Origin: JBFXAN01 sp050184225
Lineage (GTDB): Bacteria; Chloroflexota; Dehalococcoidia; CAUJGQ01
DNA: 13,554 nucleotides
Direction: 5' to 3'
Assembly: GCA_050184225.1 (NCBI GenBank)
Contig: JBFXAN010000177.1
Span: forward strand, 1 to 13,554
In this document: one piece after another, positions 6,131 to 13,316 of the stretch
Layout: each line of letters opens with the position of its first letter
How positions within the stretch are numbered: position 1 is the stretch's first letter
The notes under the pieces: model-generated
Database searches by the model: none
What the model saw: the letters and a program-made list of their open reading frames with translations, nothing else
Told to the model about the DNA's origin: nothing
Translations under genes and position numbers: made by a program

Positions 6131-6895
6131 ATGCAGTTAGATGTTGCCTTCCTTCCCGCGGATCTCGCTTCACCGGAGACGAGTGTCTGTATCGTGATCG
6201 ACGCCCTCCGGGCTTCGTCGTCAATCGCGACTGTCTTCGGCCGGGGTGTGGAGTCTGTGGCCGTCGCCGGTACGATCGAGGACGCCCGACGCCTGCACGG
6301 GGATCTGCCTGGCTCGTTGCTCTGCGGGGAGTCCGGTGGACTCCCCCCCGATGGATTCGATTTCGGCAACTCGCCGGTCGAGTTTGCAGCGGCCGACCTG
6401 CGCGGGCGGACGCTCGTGCTGGCCACGAGCAATGGTACGCGGGCGTTGGCCGCGCTGGACACGGCGCCGGTAGTGTTCGTTGGCAGCCTGCTGAACCGCG
6501 CGGCATGCACGGCGGCGGCACTGGCTGCGATCGATGCGATCGGCTCGGTGTCTACCATGACCGTCGTCTGCTCCGGCACCGAATTCGGCACAACCTTCAG
6601 CCTTGAGGACACGGTCGTCGCCGGCGCGTTCGTTACCTGGATCATGACCAGTGCCGCCGAGGAGACACACGAACTCACCGATCGCGCGACCGCGGCAGCG
6701 CGACTGTGGCGTGGGTATGAATCGGACCCGAAGCAGGCGTTCCTCGAAGCGAAGCACGGCCGCTACCTGGCCGGGATCGGCATGGAATCCGATCTCGCGG
6801 CGTGCGCTGAAATCGACCGATATGCTGTAGCCCCACGCCTGCACGTGACGGTCGATGGACGGCTGTTGCTGAGGGGCGGGGTCCGCTCGCTTTAG
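6131..6895 (+). CDS. comB: 2-phosphosulfolactate phosphatase-like protein (ComB family)
   Basis: ComB removes phosphate from 2-phosphosulfolactate in the sulfolactate branch of coenzyme M synthesis in archaea. Bacterial homologues are common and their substrate is often unproven. The product has 254 residues, near the usual length. Family blocks are present in order: VIDALRASSSIATVF (about 22-36), ESGG (67-70), GNSP (79-82), ATSNGT (98-103), CSGT then LEDTVVAGAFV (147-167), and GRYLAGIGMESDLAACAEID (210-229). I chose ATG 6131 because it gives the normal family start (MQLDVAFLP). The frame is open upstream, but that part looks unrelated. No comA or comC lies nearby. The stop overlaps the stop of the convergent acyl-CoA synthetase gene. 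Family confident, substrate uncertain. Confidence 0.88.
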   Translation: MQLDVAFLPADLASPETSVCIVIDALRASSSIATVFGRGVESVAVAGTIEDARRLHGDLPGSLLCGESGGLPPDGFDFGNSPVEFAAADLRGRTLVLATSNGTRALAALDTAPVVFVGSLLNRAACTAAALAAIDAIGSVSTMTVVCSGTEFGTTFSLEDTVVAGAFVTWIMTSAAEETHELTDRATAAARLWRGYESDPKQAFLEAKHGRYLAGIGMESDLAACAEIDRYAVAPRLHVTVDGRLLLRGGVRSL

Positions 6896-8493
6896 TGGAC
6901 CCGCTTCTCCATCCCCTGCCAGTACTGGTCGCGCAGGACGAACTTCTGTAGCTTTCCCGTCGCCGTGCGCGGGAGCGTCTCGACGAAGTCAACGGAGGTC
7001 GGGCACTTGAAGTGCGCCATGCCGGCGCGGCAGTGGGCGATGATCTGTTCCTCTGTCGCCTGCTGGCCCTCACGTAGGACGACCAGCGCTTTGATCGTCT
7101 CACCCCACTTCTCGCTGGGGACGCCGATTACCGCCGCCTCGAGGACAGCCGGATACTGGTAGAGCACATCCTCGACCTCGATCGAGGAGACGTTTTCACC
7201 ACCGGTGATGATCACGTCCTTCTTTCGGTCGACGATATTGATCGTGCGCTCGCGGTCCCAGGTCGCGAGGTCGCCGGTGTGGAACCAGCCGTTGACGATC
7301 ACCTTCTTCGTTTCCTCTTCCTGACGCCAGTAGCCTTTGAGGATGACATTGCCGCTGGTGACGACCTCACCGATCGTATGGTCGTCCATCGGCACATCAA
7401 CGTCGTTGTCATCGACCACGCGCAGGTCAACGCCGATCATCTCCATGCCGGCGCGATCCTGGATGCGGATGCGCTCGTCCTCAGGCAGCGATTCCTGGTG
7501 CGGCTTCAACTCACTGACCGTGAGGAATGGCGACGTTTCGGTGAGGCCGTACACCTGGATGAATCCCCAACCGAGCCCATCCTGCAGTTGCTTGATGAAG
7601 GCGGCGGGCGGTGGCGCTCCCGCAACGATCAACCGAGGCCTGGTCGTAAGCGCGTGCTGCTCCTTGTCCCGATAGTTGAGGATCGTCGCCAGCACTGCCG
7701 GCGCCATGCAGGCGATCGTCACACCCTCGGCGGCGATCAGGTCGAAGATCGACCTGCCGTCGATCTTGCGCATGACGACGTGACGGCCACCCATCGCCGT
7801 GATCGCGAAGGGTGATCCCCAGCCGTTGGCGTGGAACATCGGTAGCGTGTGCAGGATCGTGTCCTGCTGCGAGACGCCCAGGTGCATGATGAAATTGAGC
7901 GCGTTCGCGTACAGGTTGCGATGCGTCATCATCACGCCCTTGGGCCGTGCGGTCGTCCCCGAGGTGTAGTTGAGCGTCGCCAGATCGTTCTCATCGAGCT
8001 CCGGGTCAGGGGGCGCCACGGTCGAGCCACGCGCGATCAGCGCTTCGTAATCGGTCCAGCCCTCGGCAATCGGCGTGCCGTCGTTGCTCCACATCACCCG
8101 ATGCCGCACGCTGGCCAGCTCCGGCGCGATCGAGGATGCCACCGGCGTCAGTTCGGCATCGACGATGAAGACCGATGCCTCGGCGTGATTGATGATGTAC
8201 ACAAAGTCGTCGGCTACGAGGCGATAGTTGAGCGGCACCAGCACCGCGCCGATCGCCGTGACACCGTAGAAGCACTCGAGGAATTGATGGGAGTTCGGGC
8301 TGAGCAACGCGACCCGATCGCCCTTCTGTACACCAATCTCATGCAGCGCGTTGGCCAGCTGATTTACCCGCTCGCCGAAGGCTGCATAGCTCAAGCGAAG
8401 GTCGCCCGAAACCACCGCGTCGCGGTCCGGATAGAGCCGGGCCGCCCGCCGCAGAAAATCAGAAACCAGCATCGGAACTTCCACGACCGTCAC
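6892..8493 (-). CDS. Acyl-CoA synthetase (AMP-forming, FadD-like)
   Basis: It activates a carboxylic acid, probably a medium- or long-chain fatty acid, to acyl-AMP and then acyl-CoA. The 533-residue product shows the full set of ANL superfamily motifs: the P-loop YTSGTTARPKGV (176-187), YGLTETSP (315-322), TGD (406-408), the hinge region DRKKDVIITGGENVSS (422-437) and the catalytic lysine in PRTATGK (Lys514). GTG 8493 is the longest reasonable start but has almost no ribosome-binding site. ATG 8472, seven codons in, has GGAAG five bases upstream and also gives a normal N terminus. CATAAT at 8522-8517 could be a -10 of its own promoter. The chain length of the substrate cannot be read from sequence. 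It converges with comB. Confidence 0.93.
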   Translation of the reverse strand: MTVVEVPMLVSDFLRRAARLYPDRDAVVSGDLRLSYAAFGERVNQLANALHEIGVQKGDRVALLSPNSHQFLECFYGVTAIGAVLVPLNYRLVADDFVYIINHAEASVFIVDAELTPVASSIAPELASVRHRVMWSNDGTPIAEGWTDYEALIARGSTVAPPDPELDENDLATLNYTSGTTARPKGVMMTHRNLYANALNFIMHLGVSQQDTILHTLPMFHANGWGSPFAITAMGGRHVVMRKIDGRSIFDLIAAEGVTIACMAPAVLATILNYRDKEQHALTTRPRLIVAGAPPPAAFIKQLQDGLGWGFIQVYGLTETSPFLTVSELKPHQESLPEDERIRIQDRAGMEMIGVDLRVVDDNDVDVPMDDHTIGEVVTSGNVILKGYWRQEEETKKVIVNGWFHTGDLATWDRERTINIVDRKKDVIITGGENVSSIEVEDVLYQYPAVLEAAVIGVPSEKWGETIKALVVLREGQQATEEQIIAHCRAGMAHFKCPTSVDFVETLPRTATGKLQKFVLRDQYWQGMEKRVH

Positions 8494-8544
8494 CTCACGA
8501 GTTGGTACGTGGATCGATTATGAAAGAGTGGAACGGGAGGCGCA

Positions 8545-8593
8545 CCCCTCCCCCGGCCCCTCCCCCCGCTGGCGCGCGGAGCGGGGGGAGGGG
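8545..8593 (-). promoter_or_regulatory. GC-rich hairpin with overlapping G-quadruplex motif upstream of the acyl-CoA synthetase gene
   Basis: CCCCTCCCCCCGCT (8557-8570) is the exact reverse complement of 8580-8593, giving a 14-bp stem with a 9-base loop. On the minus strand, the sense strand here, 8567-8545 reads G6-A-G4-CC-G5-A-G4. These are four G-runs with loops of 1, 2 and 1 bases, a textbook quadruplex motif. The first two G-runs are also the 3' arm of the hairpin, so the two structures exclude each other. The element lies between the iscU-like stop and the synthetase start. It may terminate, attenuate or control translation. There is no U-tract. Confidence 0.6.
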
Positions 8594-8974
8594 TCACCCT
8601 GTCTTCGCCCGATAGTCGCCGATCGCCGCGCGTAGCGCGTCGGCGGCCAGGACGGAGCAGTGGAGCTTGCTCTTTGGCAGGCCGCCGGCCGCCTCTGCGA
8701 TCTGTTCGCGGGTGAGCGCGGCGACGTCGTCCAATGTTCGTCCCTTGATCATCTCGGTGGCGATCGAGCTGGTGGCGATCGCGGCCGGGCATCCGAGCGT
8801 CTTCCAGCGTGACTCGACGATGCGGTCATCGGCCACGCGGATCATCAGTTGCATCGTGTCCCCACAGACCGGGTTCGTGCGCACCCCGACGCCGTCGGGG
8901 TTGTCCATCTCGCCGGCATTGCGGGGATTTTCGAAGTGATCGCGGACGGTTTCGGAATAGGTTTCGGTGGTCAT
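8594..8974 (-). CDS. iscU: Fe-S cluster assembly scaffold IscU/NifU N-domain protein
   Basis: It builds Fe-S clusters on its cysteines and passes them to target proteins. The protein has 126 residues with the scaffold ligands Cys37 and Asp39 in NPVCGD, Cys62 in LGCPAAIA, and His105-Cys106 in SKLHCS, essentially the E. coli IscU numbering. The spacing before Cys106 lacks the insert that marks SufU, so IscU/NifU type is preferred. The second cysteine block reads GCPAA rather than GCGSA. I chose ATG 8974 (MTTETYSETV) over ATG 8989 because GGGA lies about 9 bases ahead and the product starts like the family. The frame stays open far upstream into tsaD, but that part is not coding. No cysteine desulfurase gene is nearby. 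Confidence 0.9.
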   Translation of the reverse strand: MTTETYSETVRDHFENPRNAGEMDNPDGVGVRTNPVCGDTMQLMIRVADDRIVESRWKTLGCPAAIATSSIATEMIKGRTLDDVAALTREQIAEAAGGLPKSKLHCSVLAADALRAAIGDYRAKTG

Positions 8975-8993
8975 CGAAATTGTTCCCATTGAG

Positions 8994-9021
8994 CGGAGCG
9001 GATCGCCGGATGGCCGCTCCG
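8994..9021 (-). terminator. Hairpin between tsaD and the iscU-like gene
   Basis: CGGAGCGG (8994-9001) and CCGCTCCG (9014-9021) form a perfect 8-bp stem around a 12-base loop. It starts three bases after the tsaD stop. No T-run follows, so it may be a partial terminator or an mRNA-stability or processing element rather than a full stop. Confidence 0.4.
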
Positions 9022-9024
9022 ACA

Positions 9025-10011
9025 TCACGCAAAGCGGAGGTTCGGCTGCACATCCAGATCGAAGCCGCTGCGCTCGCCCCGGTTGAGATGGAAGTAGGCG
9101 CAGGCGGCGATCATGACGGCGTTGTCGGTGCAATACCGAGGCGGCGGATAGCGAACGGGCACCGGCGACCGGGCGGTAATCGCCTCGCGGAGGGCCGTGT
9201 TCGATGCGACACCGCCGGCCAGCATCACGACCCCAACGCCGTGCTCCGTGGCGGCGGCCACCGTTTTCGCCGCGAGTACGTCGATGACCGATTCCTGGAA
9301 GGCCGCCGCGATCTCGGGCGCCGGTGGCGGTTGTGCCTCCCTGGTGATGTGCAGCACGGCTGTCTTCAAGCCGGAGAAGCTGAAATCGTTGGTGCCGGGA
9401 AGCCACGCGCGCGGCAGGGTCAGGGTTGGTGTCACGCCCATGGCGATCCGCTCGATCACCGGTCCGCCCGGATAGCCCAATGCCAGCAGCCGTGCTACTT
9501 TGTCGAACGCCTCTCCGGCGGCATCGTCGCGGGTGCGTCCCAGTCGCCGGTAGACGCCGTGCGCTTCCATGAGGATCAGGTCGGTGTGACCACCGGAGAC
9601 AACGAGCGCCAGCGCCGGAAAGGTCGGCGCCTCCTCCCCCGGATACGTCTCCAACCAGTTCGCGTAGATGTGCCCTTCGAGATGGTTGACGCCGATGAAC
9701 GGCCGGTTCCGCGCGAAGGCGAACGTCTTGCCGACGTTCATCCCGACCAGCAACGAGCCGGCCAGCCCCGGACCATAGGTGGCGCCGATCGCATCGATCT
9801 GATCCCAGCCACCGGCTTGTTCGAGCGCCGACTCGACCACCGGGATGATCGTCTCCAGGTGGCGCCGGGAGGCGACCTCCGGCACGACACCGCCGTAGCG
9901 GGCGTGGATCTCCGCCTGCGTCGCGACGACATTGGCGATGATCCGGCGCCCATCCTCGACCACAGCCGCCGCCGATTCGTCGCAGGACGATTCAATACCT
10001 AGGACACGCAC
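9025..10011 (-). CDS. tsaD: tRNA N6-threonylcarbamoyladenosine transferase TsaD
   Basis: TsaD, with TsaB and TsaE, transfers the threonylcarbamoyl group to A37 of ANN-decoding tRNAs, an essential modification. The product has 328 residues, normal for the family. Seen are the N-terminal VLGIESSCDE, the metal ligands His110 and His114 in NHLEGH, the nucleotide-binding block VVSGGHT (137-143), DDAAGEAFDK, FSFSGLKTA, GGVASN, and CTDNAVMIA with the conserved Asp near the end. The start is GTG 10011, with GAGG about 8 bases ahead. tsaB and tsaE are not in the window. It is followed, in its own direction, by the iscU-like gene about 50 bases on. Confidence 0.97.
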   Translation of the reverse strand: MRVLGIESSCDESAAAVVEDGRRIIANVVATQAEIHARYGGVVPEVASRRHLETIIPVVESALEQAGGWDQIDAIGATYGPGLAGSLLVGMNVGKTFAFARNRPFIGVNHLEGHIYANWLETYPGEEAPTFPALALVVSGGHTDLILMEAHGVYRRLGRTRDDAAGEAFDKVARLLALGYPGGPVIERIAMGVTPTLTLPRAWLPGTNDFSFSGLKTAVLHITREAQPPPAPEIAAAFQESVIDVLAAKTVAAATEHGVGVVMLAGGVASNTALREAITARSPVPVRYPPPRYCTDNAVMIAACAYFHLNRGERSGFDLDVQPNLRFA

Positions 10012-10086
10012 GACACTATCCTCTGTTTGTCGATTCTCATCGTCGCAACGATCGCGGCGAATGTCGAGCGGGCAGTCTCGAACCGA

Positions 10087-12102
10087 TCACCGTGGGATCG
10101 ACGCTCGCACGACGGTCTGTCCGGCAATAGCGTAGAGAACCCCCGCGGCTTCATCGAGGGCGATCGCCTGCAATCCGGCCAGGCGATGGTGGGTCAACTG
10201 ACCCTGGAATGTGCCGTCGGCATTGAACCGCACGATTCGCTGGTTGCCCCGGTCGGCGACATAGAGCAGTCCATCGCCACTATTGAGCAGCGGCGGCGCC
10301 GGCGCGAGTAGCGGCCGGTCCATCGCCTGGATCTGAATCGCCTGCTCGCGCCCGTCGTCGATGCGAAGCATGCGTCCATCCGGTGTGGTCACGATCGGGC
10401 CGGCGGCGAGAGAAAGGCCGTTGGCGTCTTTCACGTTCGCCCGCTGGTTCAGCATCTCCTCCGGATCTCCTGGGAAGCCGCCCCCGTTCAGCGTATAGCG
10501 CCAGATCTGGTTCGCGCCCGGATCAAGGACGTAGAGGTTGCTCGTCCCCATCGCGATCGCGATGTCACTCTTCCACTGCTCCGTGTTGCCCAGCGCAACG
10601 GGCAGGATGTCGCCGCGCTCGTCGATCGCGTAGAGCCGGCGCTGGTCGTCGAGTACCAGCAGCGAACCCGGCCGATCCCCCTCCGCCGCCCACCAGGTCA
10701 TGGCACGGGCCTTGCCGGTGCGATTCGGGCCGACGGAGCGCCCCTCCTCGAATGCCGTGACCGGCTTCGGTTCACCCTCACGCGGCAGCGCGATCACCTT
10801 CCCTGCCGCCGGGTCGAGCAGGTAGATCGACGGTCCGAGCGCGATCTGGGAGGCGGATGGCGCCGCCAAACCCGGCGCGGCCAGGTCTGCAACCTGCGTC
10901 AGATCGGAAAGCTCACGCACGCCGTCGATCTCGGCCAGCTGATCGGACAATCGCTGCTCCAGCCCCGCCAGTTCGGCGGGCGTCACGGCGCGCAACGTCT
11001 GGGCTTCGTCGACTGTTGCCTGCGCGCGATCGAGCAACTCGCGCCGGCGCACGAGATCCGGCTCACGCTCGGCGGCGGTGATCGCCTCGTCGGCGCCGCG
11101 AAGCAGCTGATTGAACTTCTCGGTCTTGCCCTGGCGGGCGATGATCGGCAGGCCGAGCAGCAGCAGCAGGCAGACTATGGCGACCGCTCCGGCTATCGCC
11201 AGACGGCGGCGGGTGATCGGCAGCGCCGCCGGCGCCATGCTGCCGAGCGGCGTCCGTCTGGGCATGATCGTGCGCACGGCCTCCGTCGCGAAGGAACTGT
11301 GTCCGTTTCGCCGTTCCGATTCCACCACCTTCTCGGCGACGAGCGTTTCCGTGCCCGTGGCCGAGTCGCCGGCGACGCTGCCCCAGCTCGTCGCCTCCGT
11401 GTAGGTGCTTCGCGATGAACCGCTTGCCGTGACCTCTGGTGGGGTCCGGTGCTGGCCCATCACGGAGAGGTATAGCGCCGCGAAGTCGACGAGATCGCGG
11501 CTGCGCAGGTACAGGTCGGGGAGCGCGTGCTCCGGCGGTTGGGCGACGATCTGCGGCAGCCGGCGCCGATCGACCACCTCGCTGCCCTGACTGAAGAGGA
11601 TCAAGACGGTGTCGCCTGGTTGCAACTCGATCCGGGCGAAGGACGGCGTCACCCGGCCGCCGCTGCCGACCGGCTCGCGGGCCGCATCCCCGATCGGTTC
11701 GATGATCTTGATGACGCCGCCGCTGCGCACGCAGGCGAGCGCCGGTCCCGCCTGGACGATGTAGGTTTCGGATCGGCGGGTTGCGAGAACGGTGATACCA
11801 ACGCCGAAGTCCGGAAAGGCATCGCCGGGATGGTGGCGGCGCACATGTTCGTGAGCGGCGTTCATGGCACGCAGCAGACTGGCGGTCAGCGCTTTTCCCG
11901 GCTCGCCAAACCCGCGGGCGATGGCTTCGATCGTGGAGGCGCAGAGGTCGGCGCCGGCGCCGCCGCACGGCTCCACCATCACATAGACGCCGACACCGTC
12001 CGGCTGATCGGCGTCACCCTCGAAGATGCCGACGTACGGCCCCTCCTCCTGGACGGCGCCGTGAACCGTATTGAATTGACCAAACCAGATATCAAATGGC
12101 AC
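10087..12102 (-). CDS. Membrane protein with degenerate PP2C-like domain, coiled coil and beta-propeller
   Basis: This 671-residue protein has four parts. Residues 1-200 follow the PPM/PP2C phosphatase plan, but the metal-binding aspartates are replaced: ADGxGG becomes VEPCGG (43-48), GDSR becomes GPAL (119-122), and SDG becomes SQG (171-173). It is therefore probably a pseudophosphatase. A low-complexity linker follows (220-295), then a membrane helix (301-322), then a charged helical region likely to coil (325-400). The rest (about 405-671) carries repeated beta-propeller strands such as NLYVLDPGANQIWRY and the NHL-like LYVADRGNQRIVRFN. The propeller should be outside the cell and the PP2C-like domain inside, following the positive-inside rule (RRR at 298-300). 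The start is GTG 12102 with a weak ribosome-binding site. Function unknown; a sensor or scaffold is plausible. Confidence 0.75.
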   Translation of the reverse strand: MPFDIWFGQFNTVHGAVQEEGPYVGIFEGDADQPDGVGVYVMVEPCGGAGADLCASTIEAIARGFGEPGKALTASLLRAMNAAHEHVRRHHPGDAFPDFGVGITVLATRRSETYIVQAGPALACVRSGGVIKIIEPIGDAAREPVGSGGRVTPSFARIELQPGDTVLILFSQGSEVVDRRRLPQIVAQPPEHALPDLYLRSRDLVDFAALYLSVMGQHRTPPEVTASGSSRSTYTEATSWGSVAGDSATGTETLVAEKVVESERRNGHSSFATEAVRTIMPRRTPLGSMAPAALPITRRRLAIAGAVAIVCLLLLLGLPIIARQGKTEKFNQLLRGADEAITAAEREPDLVRRRELLDRAQATVDEAQTLRAVTPAELAGLEQRLSDQLAEIDGVRELSDLTQVADLAAPGLAAPSASQIALGPSIYLLDPAAGKVIALPREGEPKPVTAFEEGRSVGPNRTGKARAMTWWAAEGDRPGSLLVLDDQRRLYAIDERGDILPVALGNTEQWKSDIAIAMGTSNLYVLDPGANQIWRYTLNGGGFPGDPEEMLNQRANVKDANGLSLAAGPIVTTPDGRMLRIDDGREQAIQIQAMDRPLLAPAPPLLNSGDGLLYVADRGNQRIVRFNADGTFQGQLTHHRLAGLQAIALDEAAGVLYAIAGQTVVRASIPR

Positions 12103-12186
12103 AGCGTGCTCTCACCGCCGCTCTCGGCCGGCGCTTCGCACGTGGTAGTGTACACCGGGGTCGGATCATGACGGCTCCCTTGTTCG

Positions 12187-12214
12187 TGGACATTCGCTCT
12201 CATTTTCACATACT
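12187..12214 (+). promoter_or_regulatory. Candidate promoter for menA
   Basis: TGGACA (12187-12192) is followed after 16 bases by CATACT (12209-12214), five of six and four of six matches to consensus. It lies in the 263-base gap between the divergent propeller-protein gene and menA, in a locally T-rich patch. A start near 12221 would leave a leader of about 145 bases, and it would exclude ATG 12168 as the menA start. I see no other element in the gap. Confidence 0.35.
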
Positions 12215-12365
12215 TTGGGCACTCATCTCACCCCCGCCACTTCCCCGCATGTTCGCGCATCCCTACAGTGGCGATGATGGCTCCGTCGCGCTGCTGGATA
12301 TGCCGGTGCGACAGGGCCGGGCCGCGTCGGTGAAGCCGGACCACTGTCTGCAACCGGTGTCCGTG

Positions 12366-13277
12366 ATGGGGATGTTTCGAACTATGCGCGACCAACTGCG
12401 ACTGGTGTTCATCGCCACCAGACCCTTCTCACTCACCGCTGCGATCGTCCCCGTCGTGGTGGGAACGCTAGTCGCCGCCGAGGAGTCGTTCTCGCCGGTT
12501 CGCTTCCTGCTGGCGTTGGTGGGTGCGATCGCGATTCAGTCCGGTACGAATCTGATCAACGACTACTTTGACCACATCAAAGGGGTGGACGGCCCCAACA
12601 CGCTGGGTCCGGCCGGACTGATCCAGCGGAACATTCTCGCGCCCCGTTCCGTGCTGCTGATGGGGATCGCTTGGTTTGCGCTCGGCATCGTCATCGGTCT
12701 GATCCTCGTGGCGATGACGGGTCCGGAGTTGCTGCTGCTCGGCCTCGCCAGCGTCGCCGCCGGGTTCTTCTATACTGCCGCACCCGTCTCACTTGCCTAT
12801 ATCGGGTTGGGGGAGTTGACGGTGTTCCTCTTCATGGGTCCGGTGATCGTCACCGGCGCCTACTACGTGCAGACCGAGCAATGGTCGTGGCAGCCGGTGA
12901 TTGTCTCGTTGCCGATCGCCTTCCTCGTCACGGCGATCCTCCAGGCGAACAACCTCCGCGATGTCGAGAACGACCGCGAGCACGGCAAGCGGACGCTGGC
13001 GACGCTGATCGGGCGACGGGCGGCGACCGTCGAGTTCGGCGTGCTGATCGGTGCCGCGTTTGTCATGCTTTTGATTCTGGTGCTTGTCGATCTCGCGCCG
13101 TGGCCGGTGCTGGCCGCGGCCCTGACGGCGCCTGCGGCGGTGAAGGCGGTGCAGCTTGCCGCGCGGACGACAAACCCCCGCGCCCTCAACTTCGTCCTGC
13201 TGCGCACGGCAATGCTGCACATGCGCTTCGGTCTTTTGTTCGCCGCGGGCCTGACGGTCGGGCTGTTTGTAGGGTAG
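12366..13277 (+). CDS. menA: 1,4-dihydroxy-2-naphthoate prenyltransferase MenA (UbiA superfamily)
   Basis: MenA attaches the isoprenoid chain to 1,4-dihydroxy-2-naphthoate in the membrane, a late step of menaquinone synthesis. From ATG 12366 the protein has 303 residues with about eight or nine membrane segments. The two Asp-rich motifs are intact: NLINDYFDHIKGVD (62-75) and NNLRDVENDREHGKRTLA (195-212). TRPFSLT near the start and ALNFVLLRTA near the end are also family text. ATG 12372 and ATG 12384 are alternative starts. The frame stays open upstream past ATG 12168, but the extra 66 residues are not like the family and contain a promoter candidate. No other men genes are present. The pth gene starts 39 bases after the stop. 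Confidence 0.9.
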   Translation: MGMFRTMRDQLRLVFIATRPFSLTAAIVPVVVGTLVAAEESFSPVRFLLALVGAIAIQSGTNLINDYFDHIKGVDGPNTLGPAGLIQRNILAPRSVLLMGIAWFALGIVIGLILVAMTGPELLLLGLASVAAGFFYTAAPVSLAYIGLGELTVFLFMGPVIVTGAYYVQTEQWSWQPVIVSLPIAFLVTAILQANNLRDVENDREHGKRTLATLIGRRAATVEFGVLIGAAFVMLLILVLVDLAPWPVLAAALTAPAAVKAVQLAARTTNPRALNFVLLRTAMLHMRFGLLFAAGLTVGLFVG

Positions 13278-13316
13278 GATCGAAGGCGAACTGACCCCGA
13301 TCGGATCACCACCACG

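Noticed and set aside
8594..9406. Possible 270-residue form of the iscU-like protein
   Set aside because: The first part overlaps tsaD in another frame and is not protein-like; family homology begins at ATG 8974.
8809..10002. Open plus-strand frame of 397 codons
   Set aside because: It lies opposite tsaD and part of the iscU-like gene, is rich in Arg and Gly, and shows no recognisable family; a GC-driven shadow.
11063..11968. Open minus-strand frame of 301 codons inside the propeller-protein gene
   Set aside because: It is very Arg-rich with no motifs, while the other frame gives a coherent multi-domain protein.
12096..12365. N-terminal extension of MenA from ATG 12168 or earlier
   Set aside because: It is not similar to UbiA-family N termini, would make the protein unusually long, and covers a candidate promoter.
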